From an uncultured Oscillospiraceae bacterium (lineage in GTDB: Bacteria; Bacillota; Clostridia; Oscillospirales; Oscillospiraceae), in assembly GCA_905236265.1 (NCBI GenBank), contig CAJOOV010000183.1, forward strand, positions 1-20,104: a stretch of DNA of 20,104 bases, in the 5' to 3' direction. Positions 6,893 through 13,163 of this stretch are shown here, piece by piece. Every line of letters starts with the position of its first letter. The first letter of the stretch is position 1. The translations under genes and the position numbers were made by a program. The notes under the pieces were generated by a model. It did not search any database. It was not told the origin of the DNA and saw only the letters and a program-made list of their open reading frames with translations.

Positions 6893-7660
6893 TCAATTTG
6901 GCTGGTAGAGCAGGTCAGCCATGAAAAAGGGTATCTGGCGCTCCCAGCTTGCCTCACAATGGTCTCCCAGAGGGACGATCCGGCAGTCCAGCCAAATGCG
7001 CCTTTCCAGCAGTATGGAGGTGACCTTTGCATACTGCTCCATCATATTGGGGTGGAACCCCATCTCTCTGGAGCCGTAGTCCATATAAATCACTGTATCC
7101 GGGGCAACGGGGGCGTTTTTCAGCAGATGATTCAGTTTTTTTGTGGCAAACCACACAGAGGGGGAAAGAGCGGCGGCACGGGAAAAGACATCGTTATACG
7201 CCGTGACGGCATAAAGGCTCATCAGCCCGCCCATGGAGCTGCCGGCAATAAAGGTGTGGCTGCGGTCGGAAAGGGTTGGGAAGTGCTGGTCGATGTAGGG
7301 CTTGAAGGAATGCACCAGCCATTGCATGGTCTCCTCTCCCCTGCCCTGTATCCTGCCCAGCTGGGGGTCACGAAAGCTGTAGGGCGCATACTCCCGCAAA
7401 CGTCCGCCGTCCGGAGAATGGTTGCACTCCACGGCGGCGACAATCAGCTCTGTGCCGGTGCGTTCCAGATACTCCTTCATGCCCCAGCTCTTGCCATAGG
7501 TGGCGTCCGAGTCATAAAACACATTGTGACCGTCAAACATATAGAGTACGGGATAACGCAGGCTTTCGTCCTGCTGAAAGGAGTCCGGGACATAGACGTA
7601 AGCCCTGCGGCTGCTCTCCCCGGTGAGCTCCGGTATGGTCAGTTCCCATTGATACATCAT
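6893..7660 (-). CDS. Alpha/beta-hydrolase fold protein, esterase D/Fes-like
   Basis: This is a 255-residue cytoplasmic serine hydrolase. RRAYVYVPDSF and YPVLYMFDGHNVFYD are the N-terminal strands typical of the esterase D, siderophore esterase and antigen 85-like family. The nucleophile elbow is AGSSMGG (Ser about 142), the probable acid is Asp about 194 in YMDYGSRE, and the His is in GDHCEASW (about 234). The start is ATG 7660 with GGAGTGA 10 bases upstream; a second ATG follows directly. It is the first gene of the hydrolase-hydrolase-ATP-grasp operon, with a promoter at 7696-7724 and an inverted repeat around it. A siderophore role is possible from the fold, but no iron genes are nearby. 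Confidence 0.87.
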   Translation of the reverse strand: MMYQWELTIPELTGESSRRAYVYVPDSFQQDESLRYPVLYMFDGHNVFYDSDATYGKSWGMKEYLERTGTELIVAAVECNHSPDGGRLREYAPYSFRDPQLGRIQGRGEETMQWLVHSFKPYIDQHFPTLSDRSHTFIAGSSMGGLMSLYAVTAYNDVFSRAAALSPSVWFATKKLNHLLKNAPVAPDTVIYMDYGSREMGFHPNMMEQYAKVTSILLERRIWLDCRIVPLGDHCEASWERQIPFFMADLLYQPN

Positions 7661-7695
7661 GACGAAACAGTCACTCCACTTTCAATATTCTTTGT

Positions 7696-7724
7696 AGTTT
7701 AACACGGAGAAGGGGCAATTTCAA
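7696..7724 (-). promoter_or_regulatory. Promoter of the hydrolase/ATP-grasp operon
   Basis: On the minus strand, -35 TTGAAA (7719-7724), a 17-base spacer and -10 TAAACT (7696-7701) are visible, with TGT in front of the -10 (extended type). Confidence 0.55.
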
Positions 7725-7741
7725 TGTGGATAGTGTTAAAC
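7697..7741. promoter_or_regulatory. Inverted repeat flanking the operon promoter, possible operator
   Basis: GTTTAACAC (7697-7705) overlaps the -10 box, and its exact reverse complement GTGTTAAAC (7733-7741) lies upstream of the -35. The centres are 36 bases apart. This could be a looping operator pair for a repressor; the regulator is unknown. Confidence 0.45.
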
Positions 7742-7819
7742 AAATCACGCAGCAGAGACGGTTTTCTTTTGCAGTTTTCAAGCATTTTCTTTGCCCGATC
7801 TCAAGGGACAGAGAACCAC

Positions 7820-9232
7820 TCATTTCCAGTAGTCCAGATCAGACGTATCCATCTGGATATCCGCGGCACAGAAAACGGGATCCTTTCCCTCCGCCTTCTG
7901 TCGCTCGTAGTTTTGCAGCGCCTTCACCGCCGTGCCGCCCAGAAGGAAGCACACGGGGATATTGATGATGGTCATGCCGCCCATGGTAATATCCGCCAGA
8001 TCCCACGCAGCATTCATGGGTGTGACAGCGCCGAAGAGAACCACAAGGGAGCAGATGACATGAAAGACTGTCATAAAGGTTTTTCCCGGCGTCTTGCGGT
8101 CGTTGAGATAGGTAAGTCCCTTATCTACATAAAAGAGATTGCCCAGAAGGGTGGTGAAGGCGAACAGCACCATAGCAGCCGTGATAAAGATGGGGCCAAA
8201 ACCGCCCAGCACGGTTGAGAGCGCCTGCTGGACATAAGGCGCACCGGAGAGCTCCTCCGTGGGGGCAATGCCGGAGCTGAGGCACATAATGGCGGTTGCG
8301 GCGCAGAGCAGCAGGGTGTCAATATACACGCTGAGCATCTGCACCAGACCCTGCTTCACGGGATGGGACACGTTGGCAGAGGCGGAGGCGTTGGGGGCGG
8401 AGCCCACACCTGCCTCGTTGGAGTAAAGTCCCCGCTTCAGACCGTAGACAAGGCAGGAGCCGGACATACCGCCGAAAATCGCCTTGAAGTTGAAGGCATC
8501 CGAGAGCACCATGGCAATGACGTGGGGGAGCTGGGTGATGTGGACAAGCAGGACAATCAGGGAGGCAATGACATAGATTACTCCCATAAAGGGCACCAGC
8601 TTTTCCGTCACGCTGACAATCCGCTTGCCGCCGCCCATCAGGCAGACCAGCACAAGCAGGGCAAAAATGCCGCCCAAAATCCACGGCGTTACCCCCGGCT
8701 GATAGAAGGAGTAAATCTGGAAGGTGGACTGCAGATTATAGGAGCAGAGCAGATTGAAGCCAAAGCCGTAGGTGGCAATCATAAAGAATACGAAGAGATA
8801 GGCCACCGCCTTGGAATGCAGCGCCGTTTCGATGTAGTACGCAGGGCCGCCGAAGCACTCTCCCGTAGTGACGCTGCGTTTCTTGTAGATTTGTGCCAGT
8901 GTACTCTCCACAAAGGCGGAGGAGGCGCCAAAGAAGGCCATAATGCACATCCAGAACATGGCGCCGGGGCCGCCAAGACACAATGCGGTGGAAACGCCCA
9001 CAATATTGCCCGTGCCCACACGGGAGGCGGTGGATACCATCAGCGCCTGAAAGGAGGACATAGACCCCTCCTCTGCGGGAGCCTCCATCACAAGGCGTAC
9101 CGATTCCTTAAAGTGGCGCACCTGAATAAAGCGTGTTTTTGCAGTGAACCATGCGGCGGCGGCAATCAGTATGACCATCAGCACCGGGTAGTAGAGAAAA
9201 CTGTCGATGGAATCCAGAATATTCAGCAGCAT
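7820..9232 (-). CDS. Alanine/glycine:sodium (AGCS) family symporter
   Basis: This is a membrane transporter that imports alanine, glycine or a related small amino acid with a sodium ion. Its 470 residues match the family length, with about ten hydrophobic segments. Family motifs are SRVGTGNIVGVSTALCLGGPGAMFWM (about residues 70-95) and RGLYSNEAGVGSAPNASASA (about 267-286). The second usually reads SAPIA or similar, so Asn here is a small variation. The start is ATG 9232 with GGGAGG 5 bases upstream. It is transcribed alone from the promoter at 9272-9300. The substrate (Ala, Gly or Gln) cannot be told from sequence. No clear terminator follows before the hydrolase operon. Confidence 0.93.
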   Translation of the reverse strand: MLLNILDSIDSFLYYPVLMVILIAAAAWFTAKTRFIQVRHFKESVRLVMEAPAEEGSMSSFQALMVSTASRVGTGNIVGVSTALCLGGPGAMFWMCIMAFFGASSAFVESTLAQIYKKRSVTTGECFGGPAYYIETALHSKAVAYLFVFFMIATYGFGFNLLCSYNLQSTFQIYSFYQPGVTPWILGGIFALLVLVCLMGGGKRIVSVTEKLVPFMGVIYVIASLIVLLVHITQLPHVIAMVLSDAFNFKAIFGGMSGSCLVYGLKRGLYSNEAGVGSAPNASASANVSHPVKQGLVQMLSVYIDTLLLCAATAIMCLSSGIAPTEELSGAPYVQQALSTVLGGFGPIFITAAMVLFAFTTLLGNLFYVDKGLTYLNDRKTPGKTFMTVFHVICSLVVLFGAVTPMNAAWDLADITMGGMTIINIPVCFLLGGTAVKALQNYERQKAEGKDPVFCAADIQMDTSDLDYWK

Positions 9233-9271
9233 AGTAACCTCCCGTTGGATCTGTTTTATCTCTTCTTTAGT

Positions 9272-9300
9272 ATTTTATCACATTACACTTTAAACTGCAA
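9272..9300 (-). promoter_or_regulatory. Promoter of the AGCS symporter gene
   Basis: On the minus strand, weak -35 TTGCAG (9295-9300), a 17-base spacer and good -10 TAAAAT (9272-9277) are visible, with TGA just before it as an extended -10. Confidence 0.6.
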
Positions 9301-9332
9301 GAGTATTCCGAAAACTCTTTTCAAGTAGAAAG

Positions 9333-9372
9333 AAACCGTGAAAACTGACAACGAAATCAGCTTTCACGGTTT
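9333..9372 (-). terminator. Terminator of asnA
   Basis: AAACCGTGAAA (9333-9343) pairs with TTTCACGGTTT (9362-9372). An inner CTGA/TCAG stem follows after one mismatch, and the loop is 8 bases. On the minus strand the stem runs into a T-rich TTTCTTTC tail. Confidence 0.75.
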
Positions 9373-9402
9373 TCGATCCTGTATGTATTTACCCAACAGG
9401 TC

Positions 9403-10419
9403 TCACAGGAGAGGCACGCCCGCCTCCCGGCAGACGCTTATGGTTTCCTCGTCCCAGACAGAGGACTGCACCTCCCCGATATGCGCCTTACCCAGAAGGA
9501 GCATACACAGCCGGGACTGGCCAATGCCGCCGCCGATGGTTTGGGGGAGCTGGCCTGCGAGGAGCATTTTATGGAACATCAGCTCCCGGCGGTTATCGCA
9601 TCCGGCAAGGGAGAGCTGGCGATCCAGCACCTCAGGACTGACACGAATACCCATTGAAGATACCTCAAAGGCGCATTCCAGAACGGGATTCCAGAACAGC
9701 AGATCCCCGTTCAGGCTCCAGTCGTCATAGTCGGGGGCACGGCCATCGTGGGGCTTTCCGGATTTCAGCACACCGCCGATCTGTTCCAGAAAAACGGTGT
9801 GGTGGGTACGGGTAAAGGCGTTCTCCCGTTCCTTGGGGGACAGGTCGGGATAGAGATCCTCCAACTCCTGAGTGGTGATAAAGGTGACGTGCTCCTCAAT
9901 CAGAGGCTGGCTCTGCATCTGTCCAAAGACCTGACGCAGGGTGCGCTGGGTCTGGACAATGGCACGGACAATCGCCTGCACCACCTCCCGAAGGTACTCC
10001 TCGTTCCTGTCTCTGGGGGCAATCACCTTCTCCCAATCCCACTGATCCACGTAGACGGAGTGGAGGTTATCCAGTTCCTCATCCCGCCGGATGGCGTTCA
10101 TGTCCGTGACAATGCCGCTACCAGTGTGGAACCCAAACCGGTAGAGCGCCATGCGCTTCCACTTGGCGAGGGAGTGTACCACCTGCGCCTCCCTTCCCGT
10201 AAAGGGGATGTCAAAGGACACAGGGCGTTCCACGCCGTTCAAATCGTCATTCAGACCGGAGGCCGCTTCCACGAACAGCGGTGCAGAGACACGGCGGAGG
10301 TTCAGCTCCCCGCTGAGATGATCCTCAAAGATACGCTTAATCAGCCCGATAGCCTTTTGCGTCTCATAAAGACCGAGGGCAGGGGCATAGTTTCTTGGAA
10401 TATAACTGGGGGTAGACAT
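9403..10419 (-). CDS. asnA: Aspartate--ammonia ligase (asparagine synthetase A)
   Basis: AsnA makes asparagine from aspartate, ammonia and ATP in the cytoplasm through an aspartyl-AMP step. The fold is like that of class II aminoacyl-tRNA synthetases. The 338 residues match the usual length. Family stretches are RRVSAPLFVEAASGLNDDLN near residue 42, HSLAKWKRMALYRFGF, HSVYVDQWDWEKVI (about 119-132), DLLFWNPVLECAFEVSSMGIRV and LPQTIGGGIGQSRLCMLLL (ATP-binding region near the C-terminus). The start is ATG 10419 with GGAG 8 bases upstream. It is a single-gene unit with promoter 10496-10524, a GC-rich leader hairpin and a terminator at 9333-9372. In many Bacillota asnA is under an Asn T-box; no T-box sequence is seen here. 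Confidence 0.96.
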   Translation of the reverse strand: MSTPSYIPRNYAPALGLYETQKAIGLIKRIFEDHLSGELNLRRVSAPLFVEAASGLNDDLNGVERPVSFDIPFTGREAQVVHSLAKWKRMALYRFGFHTGSGIVTDMNAIRRDEELDNLHSVYVDQWDWEKVIAPRDRNEEYLREVVQAIVRAIVQTQRTLRQVFGQMQSQPLIEEHVTFITTQELEDLYPDLSPKERENAFTRTHHTVFLEQIGGVLKSGKPHDGRAPDYDDWSLNGDLLFWNPVLECAFEVSSMGIRVSPEVLDRQLSLAGCDNRRELMFHKMLLAGQLPQTIGGGIGQSRLCMLLLGKAHIGEVQSSVWDEETISVCREAGVPLL

Positions 10420-10452
10420 AGAAACAACTCCGATCTGGTTTGTCTATAGAAA

Positions 10453-10480
10453 GCGGCGGGACGAAATGACGCCCCGCCGC
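10453..10480 (-). promoter_or_regulatory. GC-rich leader hairpin before asnA
   Basis: An 11-base stem (10453-10463 against 10470-10480, one G-U pair in one direction) with a 6-base loop lies early in the predicted asnA leader. No T-tract follows on the minus strand, so it is not a simple terminator. It could protect the mRNA 5' end or take part in control. Confidence 0.5.
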
Positions 10481-10495
10481 CTCCATCTTTCGCAA

Positions 10496-10524
10496 AGGAT
10501 AGCACAGTTCCCACGTTTTGTCAA
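10496..10524 (-). promoter_or_regulatory. Promoter of asnA
   Basis: On the minus strand, consensus -35 TTGACA (10519-10524), a 17-base spacer and -10 TATCCT (10496-10501) are visible, with TGC in front (extended -10). This is the best sigma-A match in the window, and transcription should begin near 10489. Confidence 0.75.
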
Positions 10525-10530
10525 CGTATA

Positions 10531-10556
10531 TGCAATAAAAAGATTCCGTTATTGCA
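10531..10556. promoter_or_regulatory. Inverted repeat just upstream of the asnA -35 box
   Basis: TGCAATAA (10531-10538) and TTATTGCA (10549-10556) form a perfect 8-base inverted repeat with a 10-base spacer, 6 bases upstream of the -35. The position suits an activator site. It could also fold as a weak end signal for galM. Confidence 0.4.
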
Positions 10557-10623
10557 ATATTCAGAGGCAGGAACAGCTCAATTCCAGTTCGACGTCATCA
10601 ATCTGCATTAAGACACTTTCATT

Positions 10624-10638
10624 CCTGCACAATGCAGG
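10624..10638 (-). other. Small hairpin just after the galM stop codon
   Basis: CCTGCA and TGCAGG form a 6-base stem with a 3-base loop, starting 2 bases past the galM stop. No T-tract follows, so its value as a terminator is doubtful. Confidence 0.3.
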
Positions 10639-10640
10639 GT

Positions 10641-11687
10641 TTACTCCACGCCGAAGCGATAGGCTGCGCTCTGGCGGTAAACCTCACCGGGGCGGAGAAC
10701 GGCGGTATCGAAGTGGTCGAAATCCGGTGCGCAGGGGAAGTGCTGGCTCTCCAGACAGAAGCCGGAGTAGTCCCGATAAGCCGCCCCTCCCTTGCCGGGC
10801 AGAACGCCGCCCTTGGCGATGTTGCAGCCTGCATAGAGCTGGGTGCCCGGCTGGGTGGTGAAGTATTCCATACGAATGCCGGTTTTAGGAGAGACTGCCA
10901 CGGCGCTGGGCTGGGTCATGGACGGGGCATCCAGCACCATGTTCAAATCATAGCCCTTGGCGCTTTTCAGCATGGGATGCGCTGCAAAGTTGTCCTGTCC
11001 CAGAGGCTTGGCGGTGCGGAAATCAAAGGGCGTGCCCGCAACGTCGGCAATCTCACCGGTGAGGAGGTTGTGATCATCCGCAGGGGTGTATTTGCCGGCG
11101 TTCATCTGAAGAACGGTGTCCAGAGCGTCGCCGGAGTCGTGGCCGCTCAGGTTGAAGTAGACATGGTTGGTCAGGTTGATGACCGTCGCCTTGTCGGTAA
11201 AGGCGGTATAATCCAGCAGCAGGGCGTTGTCCTCCGTCAGGGTGTAGCGGAAAGTAATGTGGACATTGCCGGGGAAACCCTCCTCCCCGTGGGGACTGAC
11301 AAAGGAGAAGGAGACGGAGTTGGTATCCTCGTCCATAAAGCCCTGAAAATTCCTGTGGTTATAGGTGCCGTGAAGGTGGTTTGCCCCGCTGTTGGGGATA
11401 AGCTGATACTCCCTGCCGTCAATGGCAAAGCGGGAATTGCGGATGCGGTTGGCAAAGCGCCCCACCAGCGCCCCAAAGCAGCCGCCGTTGAGCTCGTATT
11501 CCTTCGCCGTGTCATAGCCCAGCGCCACATCCACCATCCTGCCGTCCCTGTCAGGGACAATCACGGACTGGATGGAGGCGGCGAAGGAGACAATACTGAC
11601 GCTCATGCCGCTGGAGTTGGTCAGAGTGAAGCGCTCTACCGTTTCACCGCTGCGTGTGTAGCCAAAAAATGCTTTCGTGACAGACAT
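10641..11687 (-). CDS. galM: Aldose 1-epimerase (mutarotase)
   Basis: GalM interconverts alpha and beta anomers of galactose, glucose and other aldoses in the cytoplasm, feeding the Leloir pathway. The 348 residues match family length. Motifs in order are LVGRFANRI (about residues 74-82), NHLHG (His about 104), LTNHVYFNLSG (catalytic His about 175) and GFCLESQHFP (catalytic base Glu about 313). The start is ATG 11687 with AGGAGG 8 bases upstream. It follows a ROK regulator by 76 bases containing a strong hairpin, so the two probably form an operon with reduced or separately tuned galM expression. No galK or galT is in the window, so it may serve another sugar system. Confidence 0.95.
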   Translation of the reverse strand: MSVTKAFFGYTRSGETVERFTLTNSSGMSVSIVSFAASIQSVIVPDRDGRMVDVALGYDTAKEYELNGGCFGALVGRFANRIRNSRFAIDGREYQLIPNSGANHLHGTYNHRNFQGFMDEDTNSVSFSFVSPHGEEGFPGNVHITFRYTLTEDNALLLDYTAFTDKATVINLTNHVYFNLSGHDSGDALDTVLQMNAGKYTPADDHNLLTGEIADVAGTPFDFRTAKPLGQDNFAAHPMLKSAKGYDLNMVLDAPSMTQPSAVAVSPKTGIRMEYFTTQPGTQLYAGCNIAKGGVLPGKGGAAYRDYSGFCLESQHFPCAPDFDHFDTAVLRPGEVYRQSAAYRFGVE

Positions 11688-11713
11688 GAATCATTCCTCC
11701 TGATTGCGGTAAG

Positions 11714-11743
11714 ACAGCCGGAACGCAGTATCGTTCCGGCTGT
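11714..11743 (-). other. Intercistronic hairpin between the ROK regulator and galM
   Basis: A perfect 11-base stem, ACAGCCGGAAC (11714-11724) against GTTCCGGCTGT (11733-11743), has an 8-base loop. The minus-strand side continues with CTTACCGC and no T-run, so it is more likely a processing, stability or partial-attenuation element than a full terminator. Confidence 0.55.
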
Positions 11744-11763
11744 GTCTACGGTTGCTGACGGAA

Positions 11764-12891
11764 TCAGATTCCCTGCATGAACCGGGAGACAAACTCCAGA
11801 GCGGCACCCACGCAGGTAGACCAGTATCCATAGCCGGAGATGGTGCAGAAGCTGCCGTCCGTCTCAAAGGAGGCAATCTTGCTGATGCGCTCTCTCAGCT
11901 CGTAGAGGTAGGGGCCGATATAGCCGGACACCAGACCGCCCAGCACCACGGGGCAGTCCAGAACCATGTGGATATTGTTCACTGCCAGCGCCAGATCGCT
12001 GAGATACTGATCCCAGATCCTGACGTATTCCTCGTTGCCCTGCTGGATGCCCTCGAAGAACTCGTCGATGGTGATGCCAAGGTCTGCATAGAGACGGTTT
12101 GCGGAGCAATACGCCTCAAAGCAGCCCTTCTGGCCGCAGCCGCACTCCTTGCCGCCGGGAACAAGGCACATATGACCAAACTCGCCGCCGTGGCCGGTAT
12201 TGCCCTCATAAGGGTTGCCGCCGATGAGCATAGCGCCGCCGATGCCCCGGTGCAGATACAGGAAGACCATATTCTGCTTCTCCGGGTTTGCCCACCATGT
12301 GGCAAGACCGCCCGCCTTGGCATCGTTGTCGAAGTAGGTGGCATAGGGGATTTTGGAGGCAATGCGGTTCAGATCCAGCTTGGACACGGGAGCCGTGGGA
12401 GAGAGCTGCGTCTCCCCTCCCTCCCGGTTGGGAACGCCGCACACTGCCATGCCCACGCCCAGAAGGCGCTCGGTGTCAATACCGTTGGCGGCAATGAAGT
12501 CCTCCACTGCCTTTGCCACGGCGTCCGCATACTCCTCTGTGTCTGCAAGGGGGCAGGGAATCCGCTGGGAGCAGACCAGCTCGGCGCGGATATTGATGCA
12601 CGCCAGATGGATGCGCAGATGACCCAGATTGACGCCGATGGCAAAGCGGGAGTTGTTTGCCACGCCGATGGCACGGGGCTTGCGTCCGCCGGTGGAATCA
12701 AAGGTGCCTTGGAACTCCAGCAGGGACGCCTCCTGAAGCTCCTTCAGATTCTGCCCCACCGTAGGCAGGCTGAGATTCAGCGCCTGAGCGATGTCCTGCT
12801 TGGTCACAGGCCTGCCGGAGTCATAGATATACCGGAAGACCCGGTTGCGGTTTTGTCTTCGCAGCTCTGCGGTATTAAAGGTATTTGACAT
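11764..12891 (-). CDS. ROK-family transcriptional regulator (NagC/XylR type)
   Basis: This is a sugar-responsive DNA-binding regulator of 375 residues. Residues about 8-65 form a winged HTH (VFRYIYDSGRPVTKQDIAQ, then LSLPTVGQNLKELQEASLL). The rest is a ROK sugar-kinase-like domain with FDNDAKAGG (Asp about 190), HRGIGGAMLIGG, GHGGEFGH (His about 240) and the zinc motif ECGCGQKGCFEAYCS (Cys about 250, 252, 257). The HTH marks it as a regulator and not a free glucokinase, although the key Asp is kept. The start is ATG 12891 with GAGGG 6 bases upstream. It precedes galM, and its promoter carries inverted repeats consistent with autoregulation. The effector sugar is unknown. Confidence 0.92.
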   Translation of the reverse strand: MSNTFNTAELRRQNRNRVFRYIYDSGRPVTKQDIAQALNLSLPTVGQNLKELQEASLLEFQGTFDSTGGRKPRAIGVANNSRFAIGVNLGHLRIHLACINIRAELVCSQRIPCPLADTEEYADAVAKAVEDFIAANGIDTERLLGVGMAVCGVPNREGGETQLSPTAPVSKLDLNRIASKIPYATYFDNDAKAGGLATWWANPEKQNMVFLYLHRGIGGAMLIGGNPYEGNTGHGGEFGHMCLVPGGKECGCGQKGCFEAYCSANRLYADLGITIDEFFEGIQQGNEEYVRIWDQYLSDLALAVNNIHMVLDCPVVLGGLVSGYIGPYLYELRERISKIASFETDGSFCTISGYGYWSTCVGAALEFVSRFMQGI

Positions 12892-12920
12892 AAGGATCCC
12901 TCACAATCATTTTGTAAACT

Positions 12921-12970
12921 TTTGAAAAAGTAGCATAGTTCTATGTACATTTTACCATGTCTTTTTCAAA
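12921..12970. promoter_or_regulatory. Widely spaced inverted repeat around the ROK promoter, probable operator
   Basis: TTTGAAAAAG (12921-12930) and its exact reverse complement CTTTTTCAAA (12961-12970) have centres 40 bases apart. The right copy lies between the -35 and -10, and the left copy lies just downstream of the expected start of transcription. A second small palindrome, CATAGTTCTATG (12934-12945), sits between them. ROK proteins often bind A/T-rich inverted sites, so autoregulation is plausible. Confidence 0.5.
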
Positions 12971-12976
12971 TTTCAA
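12949..12976 (-). promoter_or_regulatory. Promoter of the ROK-galM operon
   Basis: On the minus strand, -35 TTGAAA (12971-12976), a 16-base spacer and -10 TAAAAT (12949-12954) are visible, preceded by TGG as an extended -10. Confidence 0.6.
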
Positions 12977-13119
12977 GGGTTTTGAGAAAATCCCCCTTAG
13001 AAACTTTTTACTTTGTACGTTTTCACCAGATTATTGCCCCGGAAGGAGTCATCTCCTGCGCTTTTGACCATATTGTTTTCCTGCCCTCTCATCTTTTGAT
13101 TTCCTTTTTCTGCGAGATA

Positions 13120-13128
13120 TGCTATACT
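13120..13128 (+). promoter_or_regulatory. Extended -10 promoter of the recG operon
   Basis: TGC followed by TATACT (13123-13128) gives a strong extended -10. No good -35 lies at 17 bases (TTGATT is 21 bases away). Transcription would start near 13135, about 30 bases before the recG reading frame. Confidence 0.55.
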
Positions 13129-13163
13129 GATGTGAAGAATTTGAGCAAACCTGTTTACAGGGG

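Noticed and set aside
8363..9328. Plus-strand open frame of 321 codons opposite the AGCS symporter
   Set aside because: Its Gly/His/Lys-rich translation has no domain, and the opposite strand encodes clear AGCS motifs.
10624..10638. Hairpin after galM as a proper intrinsic terminator
   Set aside because: The stem is only 6 bases and has no following T-tract, so it is listed only as a hairpin.
10420..10640. T-box riboswitch before asnA
   Set aside because: Expected from some relatives, but no AGGGTGGNACCGCG-type sequence or antiterminator is visible, and the leader after the promoter is too short.
10632..12888. Long plus-strand open frames (about 380 codons each) opposite galM and the ROK gene
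   Set aside because: Both are mirror frames of well-supported genes. They show no recognisable domain and no ribosome binding site.
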